Source of the DNA: Thermoleophilaceae bacterium
GTDB taxonomy: Bacteria > Actinomycetota > Thermoleophilia > Solirubrobacterales > Thermoleophilaceae
DNA: 64,000 nt
Direction of reading: 5' to 3'
Assembly: GCA_025928265.1 (NCBI GenBank)
Contig: JAICJV010000009.1
Location: 1-64,000 of the forward strand
Under the pieces are notes generated by a model that was not told the origin of the DNA, made no database searches, and saw only the letters and a list, made by a program, of their open reading frames with translations. Shown one piece after another: positions 27,780 to 36,207 of this stretch (position 1 is the stretch's first letter; each line of letters starts with the position of its first letter). A program made the translations under genes and the position numbers.

Positions 27780-27968
27780 ATGAGCAACAACGCATCCTCA
27801 GCGCTCTCCGGACTCGCAACGAAGGCGCTCGCCATCGTCGTCCTGCTGGTGGCCGCCTGGGTTCTCTTCAAGGTGGTCATCGGTGTGGTGGCGGCAGTGG
27901 CCTGGATCGTCGTGATCGTCGGCGCGATCATCGCGGTCCTCTGGGCACTTTCCGTACTACGCCGGTAG
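27780..27968 (+). CDS. Small membrane protein
   Basis: 62 aa: a short polar N-terminus (MSNNASSALSGLATK) and about 40 residues of nearly continuous Val/Ile/Ala/Trp that would form two membrane helices, ending VLRR. Three in-frame ATGs (27759, 27771, 27780) compete. I choose the last because CACAAT seven bases before it could be a -10 box for a leaderless transcript. Function unknown. Confidence 0.6.
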   Translation: MSNNASSALSGLATKALAIVVLLVAAWVLFKVVIGVVAAVAWIVVIVGAIIAVLWALSVLRR

Positions 27969-27981
27969 TCGTCCCGCAGGG

Positions 27982-28053
27982 ATAGACCACAGTCCCCGCA
28001 CCTCGACGTGCGCGCCCGGCGCGGCATGCCGACGCGGGGAGCCAGTGGTCTAT
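27982..28053. terminator. Nested long-arm inverted repeat followed by TTTT
   Basis: Outer arms ATAGACCAC (27982-27990) and GTGGTCTAT (28045-28053) pair perfectly over 9 bp; inner arms TCCCCGC and GCGGGGA add 7 bp, and the loop contains the 10-bp palindrome CGGCATGCCG. The right arm runs into TATTTTG. It can be read as a terminator for the upstream small gene, but TATTTT also sits at -10 spacing to the next ATG (28065), so it may instead be a regulatory promoter element. Confidence 0.55.
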
Positions 28054-28064
28054 TTTGTCCAGGC

Positions 28065-28331
28065 ATGGAGTTCCTTGTCCTGATGTTCTTCTTCGGCCTC
28101 TCGGCCGGGGCCATCGGGAAGATCAAGGGCAGCTCGTTCTTCATCTGGTTCCTGATCGGCTTCGCGCTGCCGCTGATCGGCACGATCGCCGCGCTGCTCT
28201 ACCGCTTCGAGCAGAAGGAGCCGCGCCGCCGCTGTGACGAGTGCGGCTTCGTCATGCCGATCACCTCGCAGGTCTGCCGCCGCTGCGGCGCCGACCAGGA
28301 ATACCCGCGCGAGATCTACGTGCGGGCGTAG
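28065..28331 (+). CDS. Membrane protein with C-terminal zinc ribbon
   Basis: 88 aa starting at ATG 28065. Two hydrophobic helices (LVLMFFFGLSAGAIG and FFIWFLIGFALPLIGTIAALLY) precede a cytoplasmic zinc-ribbon-like CDECGFVMPITSQVCRRCG with two CxxC pairs. Function unknown; such proteins are often small membrane adaptors. The start codon is nine bases after TATTTT, with no Shine-Dalgarno. Confidence 0.78.
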   Translation: MEFLVLMFFFGLSAGAIGKIKGSSFFIWFLIGFALPLIGTIAALLYRFEQKEPRRRCDECGFVMPITSQVCRRCGADQEYPREIYVRA

Positions 28332-28344
28332 CCGCGTAGGACCC

Positions 28345-30420
28345 TTAGGTCCCCGCGCCCACGAGCCCGTCGAGGTGGATGGGCAGCGCGCGGAAGCGTA
28401 AGCCGGTGGCGTGGTGGACCGCGTTCGCGATCGCCGCCGCGGTGCCCACGATGCCGATCTCGCCGATCCCCTTCGTCCCGATCCGGTTCAGCTCGGGATC
28501 GTCCTCCTCGATCCACGCGACCTCGATATCCGCCACGTCGGCGTTCGCGGGCACGTGGTACTGCGCGAGGTCGTGGTTGAGGTAGTCGCCGTAGCGGCGG
28601 TCCATCACGCTCTCCTCGAACAGCGCCATGCCCATCCCCATGGTCATGCCGCCGATGAACTGTGACCGCGCGGTCACCGGGTTCACGATCCGTCCCGCTG
28701 CGAACACGCCGAGCAGCCGCGACACGCGGATCTCGCCGGTCTCGCCGTCCACGCGCACCTCGGCGAACTGCGCGCCGAACGCGTGGCGCGCGAGGTCCTT
28801 CTTCGCCTCGATCTCGGCCTTGGTGTCGGCGTGCGCCTCGCTGCCGCCGCGCTCCATCTCCGCCAGCAGCGCCTCGCATGCCTTCGCCACCGCTGCACCC
28901 CATGACGACGTGCCCATCGAGCCGCCGGCCACGCCCGCCCGCGGCAGCGCGCTGTCGCCTATGTCCACGCGCACGCGCTCGACCGGCACGCCGAGCGTGT
29001 CGGCGGCGATTTGCGTGAGCGCGGTTCGAGCACCTGTGCCGATATCCGCGGCGGCGATCCCCACGCGGAATGAGCCGTCGGGCTGCACGCGCGCGGTCGC
29101 CTCGGCGTCGCGCTGGTAGGCGGGGTAGGTCGATGCCGCCACGCCTGACCCGATGAACCAGCGCCCGTCTCGCTGCCGCTGCCGTGGGTCGCGGTCGGCC
29201 CAGCCGAAGCGATCGGCCCCCTCGCGCAGGCACGCCACCAGGTTGCGCGACGAGAACGGCTTGCCGCTGTCGGGCTCGGCGTCCGCGTCGTTGCGGATCC
29301 GCAGCTCGATCGGGTCGATGCCCACGGCCAGCGCGAGCTCGTCGATCGCCGACTCGAGTGCGTACATCCCGGGGCACTCGCCGGGCGCGCGCATCCACGA
29401 CGGCGTGGGCACGTCGAGGCGTACGAGGCGGTGCGAGGTGCGCAGGTTGTCGGTCGCGTACATGACGCGCGTGGGCGTGGCGGCCTGCTCGGCGAACTCG
29501 CGGATCTGCGATGTCTGCTCGAACACCCGGTGCTCGATCGCCGTGATCCGGCCGTCGCCCGTGGCGCCCAGGCGCATCCGCTGGATCGTCGGCGTGCGGT
29601 AGCCGGTGAAGGCGAACATCTGCTGGCGGGTGACGGGGAGCTTGACCGCGCGGCCGCTGATCCGGGCGAGCATGGCCGCGACGATCATCTGCGGGCGCGG
29701 CGTGCCCTTCGAGCCGAAGCCGCCGCCCACGTGCTCGGCGAGCACGCGCACCTGCTCCGGCTCGAGGCCGAACGCCTTGGCGAGCGGGGCGCGGTGCGCG
29801 GCCGCGCCCTGATTCGAGTCGTAGACGGTCAGGCGATCGCCGTCCCAGCGCGCGAGCGTGGCGTGCGGCTCCATCGCGTTGTTGTGGTACGCGGGCGTCG
29901 AGTAGGTGTGGTCGATCGTGACCTCGGCACGCGCCAGGGCGGCGTCCACGTCGCCCTTGTCGGTGTCGGACGGGAACGACGGGTTCACCTTGTCCGGCTT
30001 GTAGAGGTGCGGGTGGTCGGCGCGCAGCCCGACGTCGTGCGGCTCCTCGTGCACCTTCACGCGCACGAGCCGCGCGGCCTCGCGCGCCGCCTCCGGGTTG
30101 TCGGCGACGACGGCCGCCACGATCTGCCCGCGGTAGGCCACGCGCGGCTCCTGGAACACGGCGAGCTCGGCGTCGGATACCTCCTCGAGCCGGGGCGCGT
30201 TGCCATGCCAGAGCACGTGCAGGACGCCGGGCTGCGAGCGCGCCTCGGCGTCGTCGATGTCCGTGATCTTCCCGCGCGCCACCTGCGCCTGCACGATCCA
30301 GCCGTACGCCACCTCGCCCGGGTCGTGCTCGACCGCGTAGCGCGCAGCGCCGGTCACCTTGGCGCGGCCCTCGATCCGCCGGACCGGCGCGCCGATGGCC
30401 CGGGTCGCGACCTCCGCCAT
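28345..30420 (-). CDS. Molybdenum hydroxylase large subunit (PaoC/XdhA-like)
   Basis: A 691-aa molybdopterin-binding subunit of a xanthine-oxidase-family enzyme that oxidises aldehydes or purine-like substrates using water. Motifs: GRAKVTGAARYAVEH, VGGGFGSKGTPRPQ (Moco contact), SWMRAPGECPGMYALESAIDELA, VAGGSMGTSSWGAAVAKAC, and the C-terminal TKGIGEIGIVGTAAAIANAV containing the catalytic Glu. Its ATG overlaps the FAD-subunit stop (TGATG). By comparison with its partners it looks more like PaoABC aldehyde oxidoreductase than classical xanthine dehydrogenase. No dedicated Mo-cofactor chaperone gene is adjacent. Confidence 0.92.
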   Translation of the reverse strand: MAEVATRAIGAPVRRIEGRAKVTGAARYAVEHDPGEVAYGWIVQAQVARGKITDIDDAEARSQPGVLHVLWHGNAPRLEEVSDAELAVFQEPRVAYRGQIVAAVVADNPEAAREAARLVRVKVHEEPHDVGLRADHPHLYKPDKVNPSFPSDTDKGDVDAALARAEVTIDHTYSTPAYHNNAMEPHATLARWDGDRLTVYDSNQGAAAHRAPLAKAFGLEPEQVRVLAEHVGGGFGSKGTPRPQMIVAAMLARISGRAVKLPVTRQQMFAFTGYRTPTIQRMRLGATGDGRITAIEHRVFEQTSQIREFAEQAATPTRVMYATDNLRTSHRLVRLDVPTPSWMRAPGECPGMYALESAIDELALAVGIDPIELRIRNDADAEPDSGKPFSSRNLVACLREGADRFGWADRDPRQRQRDGRWFIGSGVAASTYPAYQRDAEATARVQPDGSFRVGIAAADIGTGARTALTQIAADTLGVPVERVRVDIGDSALPRAGVAGGSMGTSSWGAAVAKACEALLAEMERGGSEAHADTKAEIEAKKDLARHAFGAQFAEVRVDGETGEIRVSRLLGVFAAGRIVNPVTARSQFIGGMTMGMGMALFEESVMDRRYGDYLNHDLAQYHVPANADVADIEVAWIEEDDPELNRIGTKGIGEIGIVGTAAAIANAVHHATGLRFRALPIHLDGLVGAGT

Positions 30421-31406
30421 CAGCCGTCCACCAGGTCGGTGAGGACGCGCACGAAGAGGTTGCGCGCCAGGAGCAGCTTGAACCCGTTGTCACGCAGCGG
30501 CCGCGCGTCCGCCAGCTCGGCGTCGGCGGCGGCGCCGAACGCATCGGGGGTCGCCGGCCGCCCCCGCAGTGTCTCCTCGGCCTTGCGCGCCCGCCACGGC
30601 TTGTGCGCGATCCCGCCGAACGCGATCCGGCAGTCGGCCACGTTGCCGCCGTCGACCTCGACCGCGGCGGCCAGCGACACGAGCGCGAAGGCGAACGACG
30701 CGCGGTCGCGCACCTTCCGGTAGCGCGAGTTGCGCGCGAGTGGCAGCGGCGGCAGCTCGACATGGGTGATCAGGTCCTCGGGCGCGAGGATCGTGTCGCG
30801 CTGCGGCATCTCGCCGGGCAGCCGGTGGAGGTCGGTCAGCGGGATGCTCCACAGGCCCTGGCCGCCGTGCACGTGCACCTCGGCGCCGAGCGCCGCGAGC
30901 GCCACGGCCATGTCGGAGGGATGAGTGGCCACGCAGTGCTCGGAGTGGCCGATGATCGCCAGCTCGCGGTGCTCGCCGTGGCGCGCTGGGCAGCCGCTCC
31001 CGGGCGCGCGCTTGTTGCAGGCCTTCGACACGTCCTGGAAGTACGGGCAGCGCGTGCGCTGGAGCAGGTTGCCGCCGATCGTGGCCATGTTGCGGATCTG
31101 GCCCGAGGCGCCGGCCAGGATCGCCTCGCTCAGCACCGGGTAGCGCTCGCGCACGAGCGGGTGCACGGCAAGGTCGCTGTTGCGCACGGCGGCGCCGATC
31201 AGCAGGCCGCCGTATTTCGTCTCCGTGATCTCGGCGTGGGGGAGGCGCGTGACGTCCACCAGCCGCTCCGGCGTGGCCACGCCCAGCTTCATCAGGTCGA
31301 CGAGGTTGGTGCCGCCGCCCAGGAAGGTCGCGTGGCCGTGGGAGCCCGCGACCGTCGAGACCGCGCGCGCGGTCTCGTCCGCGCGCTCGTAGGCGAACGG
31401 CTTCAC
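30420..31406 (-). CDS. Molybdenum hydroxylase FAD subunit with a [4Fe-4S] motif (PaoB-like)
   Basis: A 328-aa FAD-binding subunit that passes electrons from the 2Fe-2S clusters to an acceptor. FLGGGTNLVDLMKLGV and ASGQIRNMATIGGNLLQRTRCPY are the FAD-site loops. The insert RCPYFQDVSKACNKRAPGSGC carries the Cys pattern known from E. coli PaoB, whose extra [4Fe-4S] cluster sets it apart from most FAD subunits. I start at GTG 31406, which overlaps the upstream TGA as GTGA; the track's longer start reads into the 2Fe-2S gene in another frame. Confidence 0.92.
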   Translation of the reverse strand: MKPFAYERADETARAVSTVAGSHGHATFLGGGTNLVDLMKLGVATPERLVDVTRLPHAEITETKYGGLLIGAAVRNSDLAVHPLVRERYPVLSEAILAGASGQIRNMATIGGNLLQRTRCPYFQDVSKACNKRAPGSGCPARHGEHRELAIIGHSEHCVATHPSDMAVALAALGAEVHVHGGQGLWSIPLTDLHRLPGEMPQRDTILAPEDLITHVELPPLPLARNSRYRKVRDRASFAFALVSLAAAVEVDGGNVADCRIAFGGIAHKPWRARKAEETLRGRPATPDAFGAAADAELADARPLRDNGFKLLLARNLFVRVLTDLVDG

Positions 31407-31885
31407 TCGGCCACCTCGGCGATCGCGGCGACGATGTTCGGATAGGCGCCGCAGCGGCAGATGTTGCCGCTCATCCGCTCGCGGATCGCCTCGGGGGTGA
31501 GCTCGGCGCCCTCGGCCCTGGCCTCCTCGAGCATCCCGATCGCCGAGCAGATCTGTCCGGGCGTGCAGTAGCCGCACTGGAACGCGTCGTGGTCGATGAA
31601 CGCGGCCTGCAGCGGGTGCAGCTCGTCGCCGTCCGCAAGCCCCTCGACCGTGGTGATCGACGACCCGTCGAGCGCGACCGCAAGCGCCAGGCAGCTCTTC
31701 GCCCGGCGACCGTCGATCAGCACCGTGCACGAGCCGCACTGGCCGTGATCGCAACCCTTCTTCGCGCCGATCAGGTCGAGCCGCTCGCGGAGGACGTCGA
31801 GCAGCGTGGCGCGGGTGTCGACCTCGAGGTGCTGCTCAGCACCGTTGATCGCCAGCGTTATCGCTGCTCGCTGCGGGTCCACCAC
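31403..31885 (-). CDS. Molybdenum hydroxylase 2Fe-2S subunit (PaoA-like)
   Basis: 160 aa with two [2Fe-2S] sites. The plant-ferredoxin type site is GCDHGQCGSCTVLIDGRRAKSC; the helical-bundle site is CGYCTPGQICSA plus GNICRCGAYPNIVAAI. No twin-arginine signal is visible at the N-terminus, unlike periplasmic PaoA, so the complex is probably cytoplasmic. First gene of the minus-strand operon; tandem GTG codons (31885, 31882) could both start it. It is divergent from ilvB. Confidence 0.93.
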   Translation of the reverse strand: MVDPQRAAITLAINGAEQHLEVDTRATLLDVLRERLDLIGAKKGCDHGQCGSCTVLIDGRRAKSCLALAVALDGSSITTVEGLADGDELHPLQAAFIDHDAFQCGYCTPGQICSAIGMLEEARAEGAELTPEAIRERMSGNICRCGAYPNIVAAIAEVAE

Positions 31886-31945
31886 GACGGCGAATACCCC
31901 TTTCGGGTGAAGGCGAACGCGCTTCTCGCGCCGAATTCAACAGCG

Positions 31946-32001
31946 TAGATGGTTGATCCCACGGACCCGCACGCGCGGGCTCCCGCGGAATCAACCATCT
32001 A
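31946..32001 (+). promoter_or_regulatory. ilvB leader: long-arm inverted repeat with alternative inner hairpins
   Basis: TAGATGGTTGAT (31946-31957) and ATCAACCATCTA (31990-32001) are perfect 12-bp arms 45 bp upstream of ilvB. Inside, CCCGC (31966-31970) can pair with GCGGG (31975-31979), or GCGG (31975-31978) can pair with CCGC (31983-31986); the two are mutually exclusive. A 17-codon ORF (MVDPTDPHARAPAESTI) spans the structure but is not rich in Ile, Val or Leu. It may be an RNA regulatory leader or a protein operator between divergent paoA and ilvB. Confidence 0.5.
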
Positions 32002-32045
32002 GACTCGCATGTCCGTCCCCGCCACCTCGAAAGGAGGTTCGCAAC

Positions 32046-33722
32046 ATGCGCGCAGTTGACGCGATCTTGGAATGCCTGAAGGCCGAAGGTGTCGACACCG
32101 TATTCGGCATTCCAGGCGGCGCGAATCTCCCGACCTACGACGCTTTGTACGACGGCGGGATCCGGCATGTGCTGTGCCGCCACGAGCAGGGCGCGGGCCA
32201 CGCGGCCGAGGGGTACGCGCGGGCCTCCGGACGGGTCGGCGTCGCGCTCGCCACGTCCGGCCCCGGTGCCACCAATCTGGTGACGACTATCGCGGATGCG
32301 GTCATGGACTCCGTCCCGACGGTCTTCATCACCGGCCAGGTGCGCACGGACCTGCTCGGCACCGACGGCTTCCAGGAGGCCGACGTCAGCGGCATCACCA
32401 TGCCGATCGTCAAGCACTCGATCATGATCCAGGACCCGCGCGAGATCCCGATGGCGATCCACCAGGCGTTCCACATCGCCCGTACCGGGCGACCGGGCCC
32501 GGTCCTGATCGACGTGCCGCAGGACCTCTCACGCGCGGAGATCAACTACGAGCCGGTCGACGAGGTGAACCTCCCGGGCTACCAGCCCACGGTGGAGGGC
32601 AACGCCAAGCAGATCCGCCTGGCGGCGAAGGCGATGGCCAACGCGCGGCGCCCGGTGATCTATGCGGGCGGCGGCGTGATCAACGCCGACGCAGCGGCCG
32701 AGCTGACGGAGCTCTGCCGGTCGGACCGCTTCCCGGTCACCTGCACGCTGATGGGGCTGGGCGGCTACCCGGCGCCGGACGACCAGTGGCTCGGGATGCT
32801 CGGCATGCACGGCACCCGCACGGCCAACTATGCGATGGACGAGGCCGACCTGATCGTGGCGGTCGGCGCCCGCTTCGACGATCGCATCACCGGCAAGCTG
32901 TCGGAGTTCGCTCCGCGGGCCAAGTTCATCCACATCGACGTCGACCCGGCCGAGATCTCGAAGAACGTGCCGGCGCACATCCCGATCGTGGGCGACGCCA
33001 AGAAGGTGCTGCCCAAGCTGACGCGTGAGTACCGCGCGCTCGAGACCGACGCGTCGCGCCTCGAGGGCTGGTGGCAGCGCATCCATCAGTGGCAGGACAA
33101 GCACCCGCTGCGCTACGACGACTCCGAGGACTCGGAGATCAAGCCGCAGTACATGATCCAGGCGCTGTACGAGGCCACGAACGGCGACGCGATCATCACC
33201 TCCGACGTCGGCCAGCACCAGATGTGGGCGGCGCAGTGGTACCACTTCAACAAGCCGCGCCACTGGATCAACTCCGGCGGCCTCGGCACCATGGGAGTGG
33301 GGCTGCCGTTCGCGATGGGCGCGCAGGTGGCGTGCCCGGACAAGACGGTGGTCGCGGTCGCCGGCGACGGGTCGCTCCAGATGAACATCCAGGAGATGAC
33401 CACCTGCGTGCTCGATGAGATCCCGGTGAAGGTGTTCGTGATGAACAACGGGTACCTCGGCATGGTCCGCCAGTGGCAGGAGCTCTTCTGGGACAAGCGC
33501 TACTCCGGGGTCGACATGAAGATGACGCCCGACTGGGTCAAGCTGGCCGAGGCGTACGGCGCCAAGGGCATGCGCGCGACCGACAAGGGAACGCTCGTCG
33601 ACCAGATGCGCGAGGCGATCGAGACGCCCGGCCCGGTGATCCTCGACGTCCACGTGACGAAGGAGGAGAACTGCTACCCGATGATCCCCGCGGGCCAGCC
33701 GGCGCGCGAGATGGTGGGCTGA
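32046..33722 (+). CDS. ilvB: Acetolactate synthase large subunit
   Basis: A 558-aa ThDP enzyme that condenses two pyruvates to acetolactate (valine/leucine) or pyruvate with 2-oxobutyrate (isoleucine). Catalytic-Glu region CRHEQGAGHAAEGYARASG, FAD-contact FDDRITGKL, and ThDP/Mg motif GDGSLQMNIQEMTTCVLDEIPVKVFVMNN are complete. ATG 32046 follows AAGGAGG by eight bases and is preferred to the track's upstream start. It lies 84 bp before ilvN and behind the leader structure. Confidence 0.95.
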   Translation: MRAVDAILECLKAEGVDTVFGIPGGANLPTYDALYDGGIRHVLCRHEQGAGHAAEGYARASGRVGVALATSGPGATNLVTTIADAVMDSVPTVFITGQVRTDLLGTDGFQEADVSGITMPIVKHSIMIQDPREIPMAIHQAFHIARTGRPGPVLIDVPQDLSRAEINYEPVDEVNLPGYQPTVEGNAKQIRLAAKAMANARRPVIYAGGGVINADAAAELTELCRSDRFPVTCTLMGLGGYPAPDDQWLGMLGMHGTRTANYAMDEADLIVAVGARFDDRITGKLSEFAPRAKFIHIDVDPAEISKNVPAHIPIVGDAKKVLPKLTREYRALETDASRLEGWWQRIHQWQDKHPLRYDDSEDSEIKPQYMIQALYEATNGDAIITSDVGQHQMWAAQWYHFNKPRHWINSGGLGTMGVGLPFAMGAQVACPDKTVVAVAGDGSLQMNIQEMTTCVLDEIPVKVFVMNNGYLGMVRQWQELFWDKRYSGVDMKMTPDWVKLAEAYGAKGMRATDKGTLVDQMREAIETPGPVILDVHVTKEENCYPMIPAGQPAREMVG

Positions 33723-33806
33723 GCGTGATGACGAGCGAAAACCGACCAGTTCAAGGACGCAGGCCCGAAGGCTTGCGCCAGCAAGTCGAGGGCCGAGGAC
33801 GCCGAA

Positions 33807-34385
33807 ATGGGAAGGTTTGCAGGCGTCATGGGTGAGCCAGGGACGAAGGAGGTCTTCAACCTCGCGGACCTCGAGGCCGCCGGTGGGATCCACACCGGAC
33901 GCCGTCACATCCTCACGATGCTGGTGGAGAACAAGCCGGGCGTACTTGCCCGAGTTGCAGGGCTTTTCTCCCGGCGCGGGTTCAACATCGACACGCTCGC
34001 CGTCGGCCCCACCGACGACCCGATGCTGTCGCGGATGACGCTCACGCTCGACGGGGCGCTGCACCCGATCGACCAGGTCACCAAGCAGCTCCACAAGCTC
34101 GTGAACGTCATCAAGATCCGCGACCTCGAGCCCGCGGAGGCGGTGGCGCGCGAGCTGGCGCTGTTCAAGGTGGCCGCCGACTCCGAGACGCGCGGCCAGG
34201 TCATGCAGTTCGCGGAGATCTTCCGCGGCAACGTGATCGACGTGTCCAAGCGCTCGATCACGATCGAGGTGACCGGCACCGACGACAAGATCGAGGCGTT
34301 CGAGCAGGTCATCCGCCCGTTCGGCCTGATCGAGATGGTCCGCACAGGCGAGATCGCCATCTCCCGCGGACGCAGCGCCACGTAG
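33807..34385 (+). CDS. ilvN: Acetolactate synthase regulatory (small) subunit
   Basis: IlvN binds valine and feedback-inhibits acetolactate synthase. The 192-aa product has an N-terminal ACT domain (HILTMLVENKPGVLARVAGLFSRRGFNIDTLAVG) and a C-terminal regulatory domain (GNVIDVSKRSITIEVTGTDDKIEAF). ATG 33807 has GAGGA seven bases upstream; ATG 33828 is an alternative that trims seven residues. The 84-bp ilvB-ilvN gap holds a 7-bp stem (CGCAGGC/GCTTGCG, one G-U) and no credible gene. Confidence 0.94.
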   Translation: MGRFAGVMGEPGTKEVFNLADLEAAGGIHTGRRHILTMLVENKPGVLARVAGLFSRRGFNIDTLAVGPTDDPMLSRMTLTLDGALHPIDQVTKQLHKLVNVIKIRDLEPAEAVARELALFKVAADSETRGQVMQFAEIFRGNVIDVSKRSITIEVTGTDDKIEAFEQVIRPFGLIEMVRTGEIAISRGRSAT

Positions 34386-34389
34386 CTGT

Positions 34390-35823
34390 GTGGCGGTGAC
34401 CGTCCGAGGGATGGAGAGCCCGTTCGGGCTCTCCGCATCCGCGCGTTCACTGTTGCGCGAGCGCATCGCGGAGGCGTCGCGGCGGCTGCACGGGCCCGTG
34501 CTCGCGGGCGTGACCGTGCCGGTGCCGGCTGAGCTCGACCTGTCCGCGGCGGTTCTGGCGGCGCGGCGCGGCGACGATCGCTTCTTCTGCTTCGAGCAGC
34601 CCGACCGCGACGGCTTCGCGCTGGCGGGGCTCGGCTCGGCCGCCGTCGTGTCGGCCTCAGGGCCACTCCGTTTTGCCGAGGTCGCCGAGCAGTGCCGGCG
34701 CTGGGGCGACCGGACCGTTCTCGGCGACGCCGTTGCCGAGCCGGCGCCGTTCGGGCCCGTGTGGGTCGGCGGCTTCGCGTTCGCCGACGAGGGCGGCGGC
34801 TCACCGGAGTGGCGCTCGCTCGCCCCGGCGCAGCTCGTCATGCCGGAGGTGGCGCTGGCGCGGCGTGGCGACGCGGCCCGGATGGCGGTGACCGCGGCGG
34901 TCGTGCCGGGCGAGGATGCCGACGAGGTCCTCGAGCGCGTGCAATCGCGTCTCGCCGAGCTGCGTCCGGTGTCGATGCCGTTGCTCGATCCCAACCCGGT
35001 GGAGGCGGCGCGGGTGGCGTCGGCGGCGCCGGCGGAGCACTTCGCGTCCGCGGTCACTCGTGCGGTCGAGCGGATCCGGGCGGGCGAGCTGACCAAGGTC
35101 GTTCTAGCGCGCGAGGTGCGGGTGCACGCGCCTGACGCGATCGACCCGGCGCCGGTCTACGACGGCCTGCGGGCCGGGTTCCCCGCGTGCTTCTGCTACC
35201 TGGTCGGCACTCCCGAGCTCACGTTTCTGGGGGCGTCACCCGAGTTGCTGGCGCGGCGTGAGGGCCAGCGGGTGCAGACCGTCGCACTGGCGGGGACACG
35301 GCGGCGTTCGGCCGACCCGTCGGTCGACTCGCACCTGGGCGAGCAGCTCATGCACTCGCCGAAGGACCGCGAGGAGCAGGCAATCGTCACACGCCGGATC
35401 ACGCGCACGCTCGAACCCGTGAGCGTGTGGGTCACGGCCGCCGAGGAGCCGGTGCTCGTGAAGGTGCTGAACGTGCAGCACCTGGCCACGCCGATCCGCG
35501 CCCAGCTCGCCGAGCCGCTGCCCGCGGTCCAGGTGGCGTCGATGCTCCACCCGACGCCCGCCGTCGGAGGCGAGCCCCGCGACAGGGCGCTGCCGCTGAT
35601 CCCCGCGCTCGAGGGACTGGACCGCGGCTGGTACGCGGGACCGGTCGGCTGGACCGACCTCTTCGAGGACGGCGAGTTCTGCGTGGCGCTGCGCTGCGCT
35701 CTCTTGCGAGGCAACGTCGCGCACCTTTACGCCGGCGAGGGCATCGTCGTGGACTCGGACCCCGCCCAGGAGCTCGAGGCGAACGAGGCCAAGCTGCAGG
35801 CGCTGCTGCCGCTCTTGACCTAA
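34390..35823 (+). CDS. menF: Isochorismate synthase
   Basis: A 477-aa chorismate-binding enzyme that converts chorismate to isochorismate, the first menaquinone step. The C-terminal catalytic domain shows IRAGELTKVVLAREV, TFLGASPELLARR, VQTVALAGTRRRS, LMHSPKDREEQAIV, LHPTPAVGGEPRDRAL and GWYAGPVGWTDLFEDGEF. GTG start only 4 bp after ilvN, so it may be read with ilvBN. Given menD nearby I assign it to menaquinone and not to siderophore synthesis. Its stop overlaps the stop of the next, convergent gene. Confidence 0.93.
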   Translation: MAVTVRGMESPFGLSASARSLLRERIAEASRRLHGPVLAGVTVPVPAELDLSAAVLAARRGDDRFFCFEQPDRDGFALAGLGSAAVVSASGPLRFAEVAEQCRRWGDRTVLGDAVAEPAPFGPVWVGGFAFADEGGGSPEWRSLAPAQLVMPEVALARRGDAARMAVTAAVVPGEDADEVLERVQSRLAELRPVSMPLLDPNPVEAARVASAAPAEHFASAVTRAVERIRAGELTKVVLAREVRVHAPDAIDPAPVYDGLRAGFPACFCYLVGTPELTFLGASPELLARREGQRVQTVALAGTRRRSADPSVDSHLGEQLMHSPKDREEQAIVTRRITRTLEPVSVWVTAAEEPVLVKVLNVQHLATPIRAQLAEPLPAVQVASMLHPTPAVGGEPRDRALPLIPALEGLDRGWYAGPVGWTDLFEDGEFCVALRCALLRGNVAHLYAGEGIVVDSDPAQELEANEAKLQALLPLLT

Positions 35824-36167
35824 CGCGGCTGGCGCCGGAACCAGGCCCAGATCCCGCCGCATATCAGCACGACGCTGATCACGAAGATGGTCGCCCAGTT
35901 GAGGAGGCGTAACTCGTTGTCGTTGTGGTCCCACGTGTTGGCGGTGAGGATCCCGAGCGGCAGCGCGAGGATCGGGAGCCAGAGTGCCGGTACGCCGAAC
36001 TGCCGCCCGGCGAATACCGACCCCGCGAGCCACACGATGGGCGCCACCGACGCGGCCATCCCACCGTCGAGCTCGTCCTGGCCCCCTTCCCACATCATCA
36101 CGACGGCGGCGGCCAGGTAGACCGCACAACCGGCGATCGCAAGCACGTGGGACCTCCTGACGGCCAT
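35820..36167 (-). CDS. Small membrane protein of unknown function
   Basis: 115 aa with four hydrophobic stretches (VLAIAGCAVYLAAAVVMMW, MAASVAPIVWLAGSVFAG, ALWLPILALPLGILTA, WATIFVISVVLICGGIWAWF) and a basic end. Convergent with menF, sharing stop bases (TAG on this strand, TAA on the other). Function unknown; its location among men genes may be incidental. Confidence 0.7.
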   Translation of the reverse strand: MAVRRSHVLAIAGCAVYLAAAVVMMWEGGQDELDGGMAASVAPIVWLAGSVFAGRQFGVPALWLPILALPLGILTANTWDHNDNELRLLNWATIFVISVVLICGGIWAWFRRQPR

Positions 36168-36207
36168 AGTCGCCGTTGAACGGTCCCACGTCGGGCATGC
36201 GGAGGCG

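Noticed and set aside
31949-32002. MVDPTDPHARAPAESTI as an ilvB leader peptide
   Set aside because: Only one Val and one Ile in 17 codons and no clustered control codons; kept only as part of the structural element.
33728-33835. Short ORF between ilvB and ilvN
   Set aside because: Low-complexity Arg/Gly-rich, no ribosome site, and it overlaps the ilvN start out of frame.
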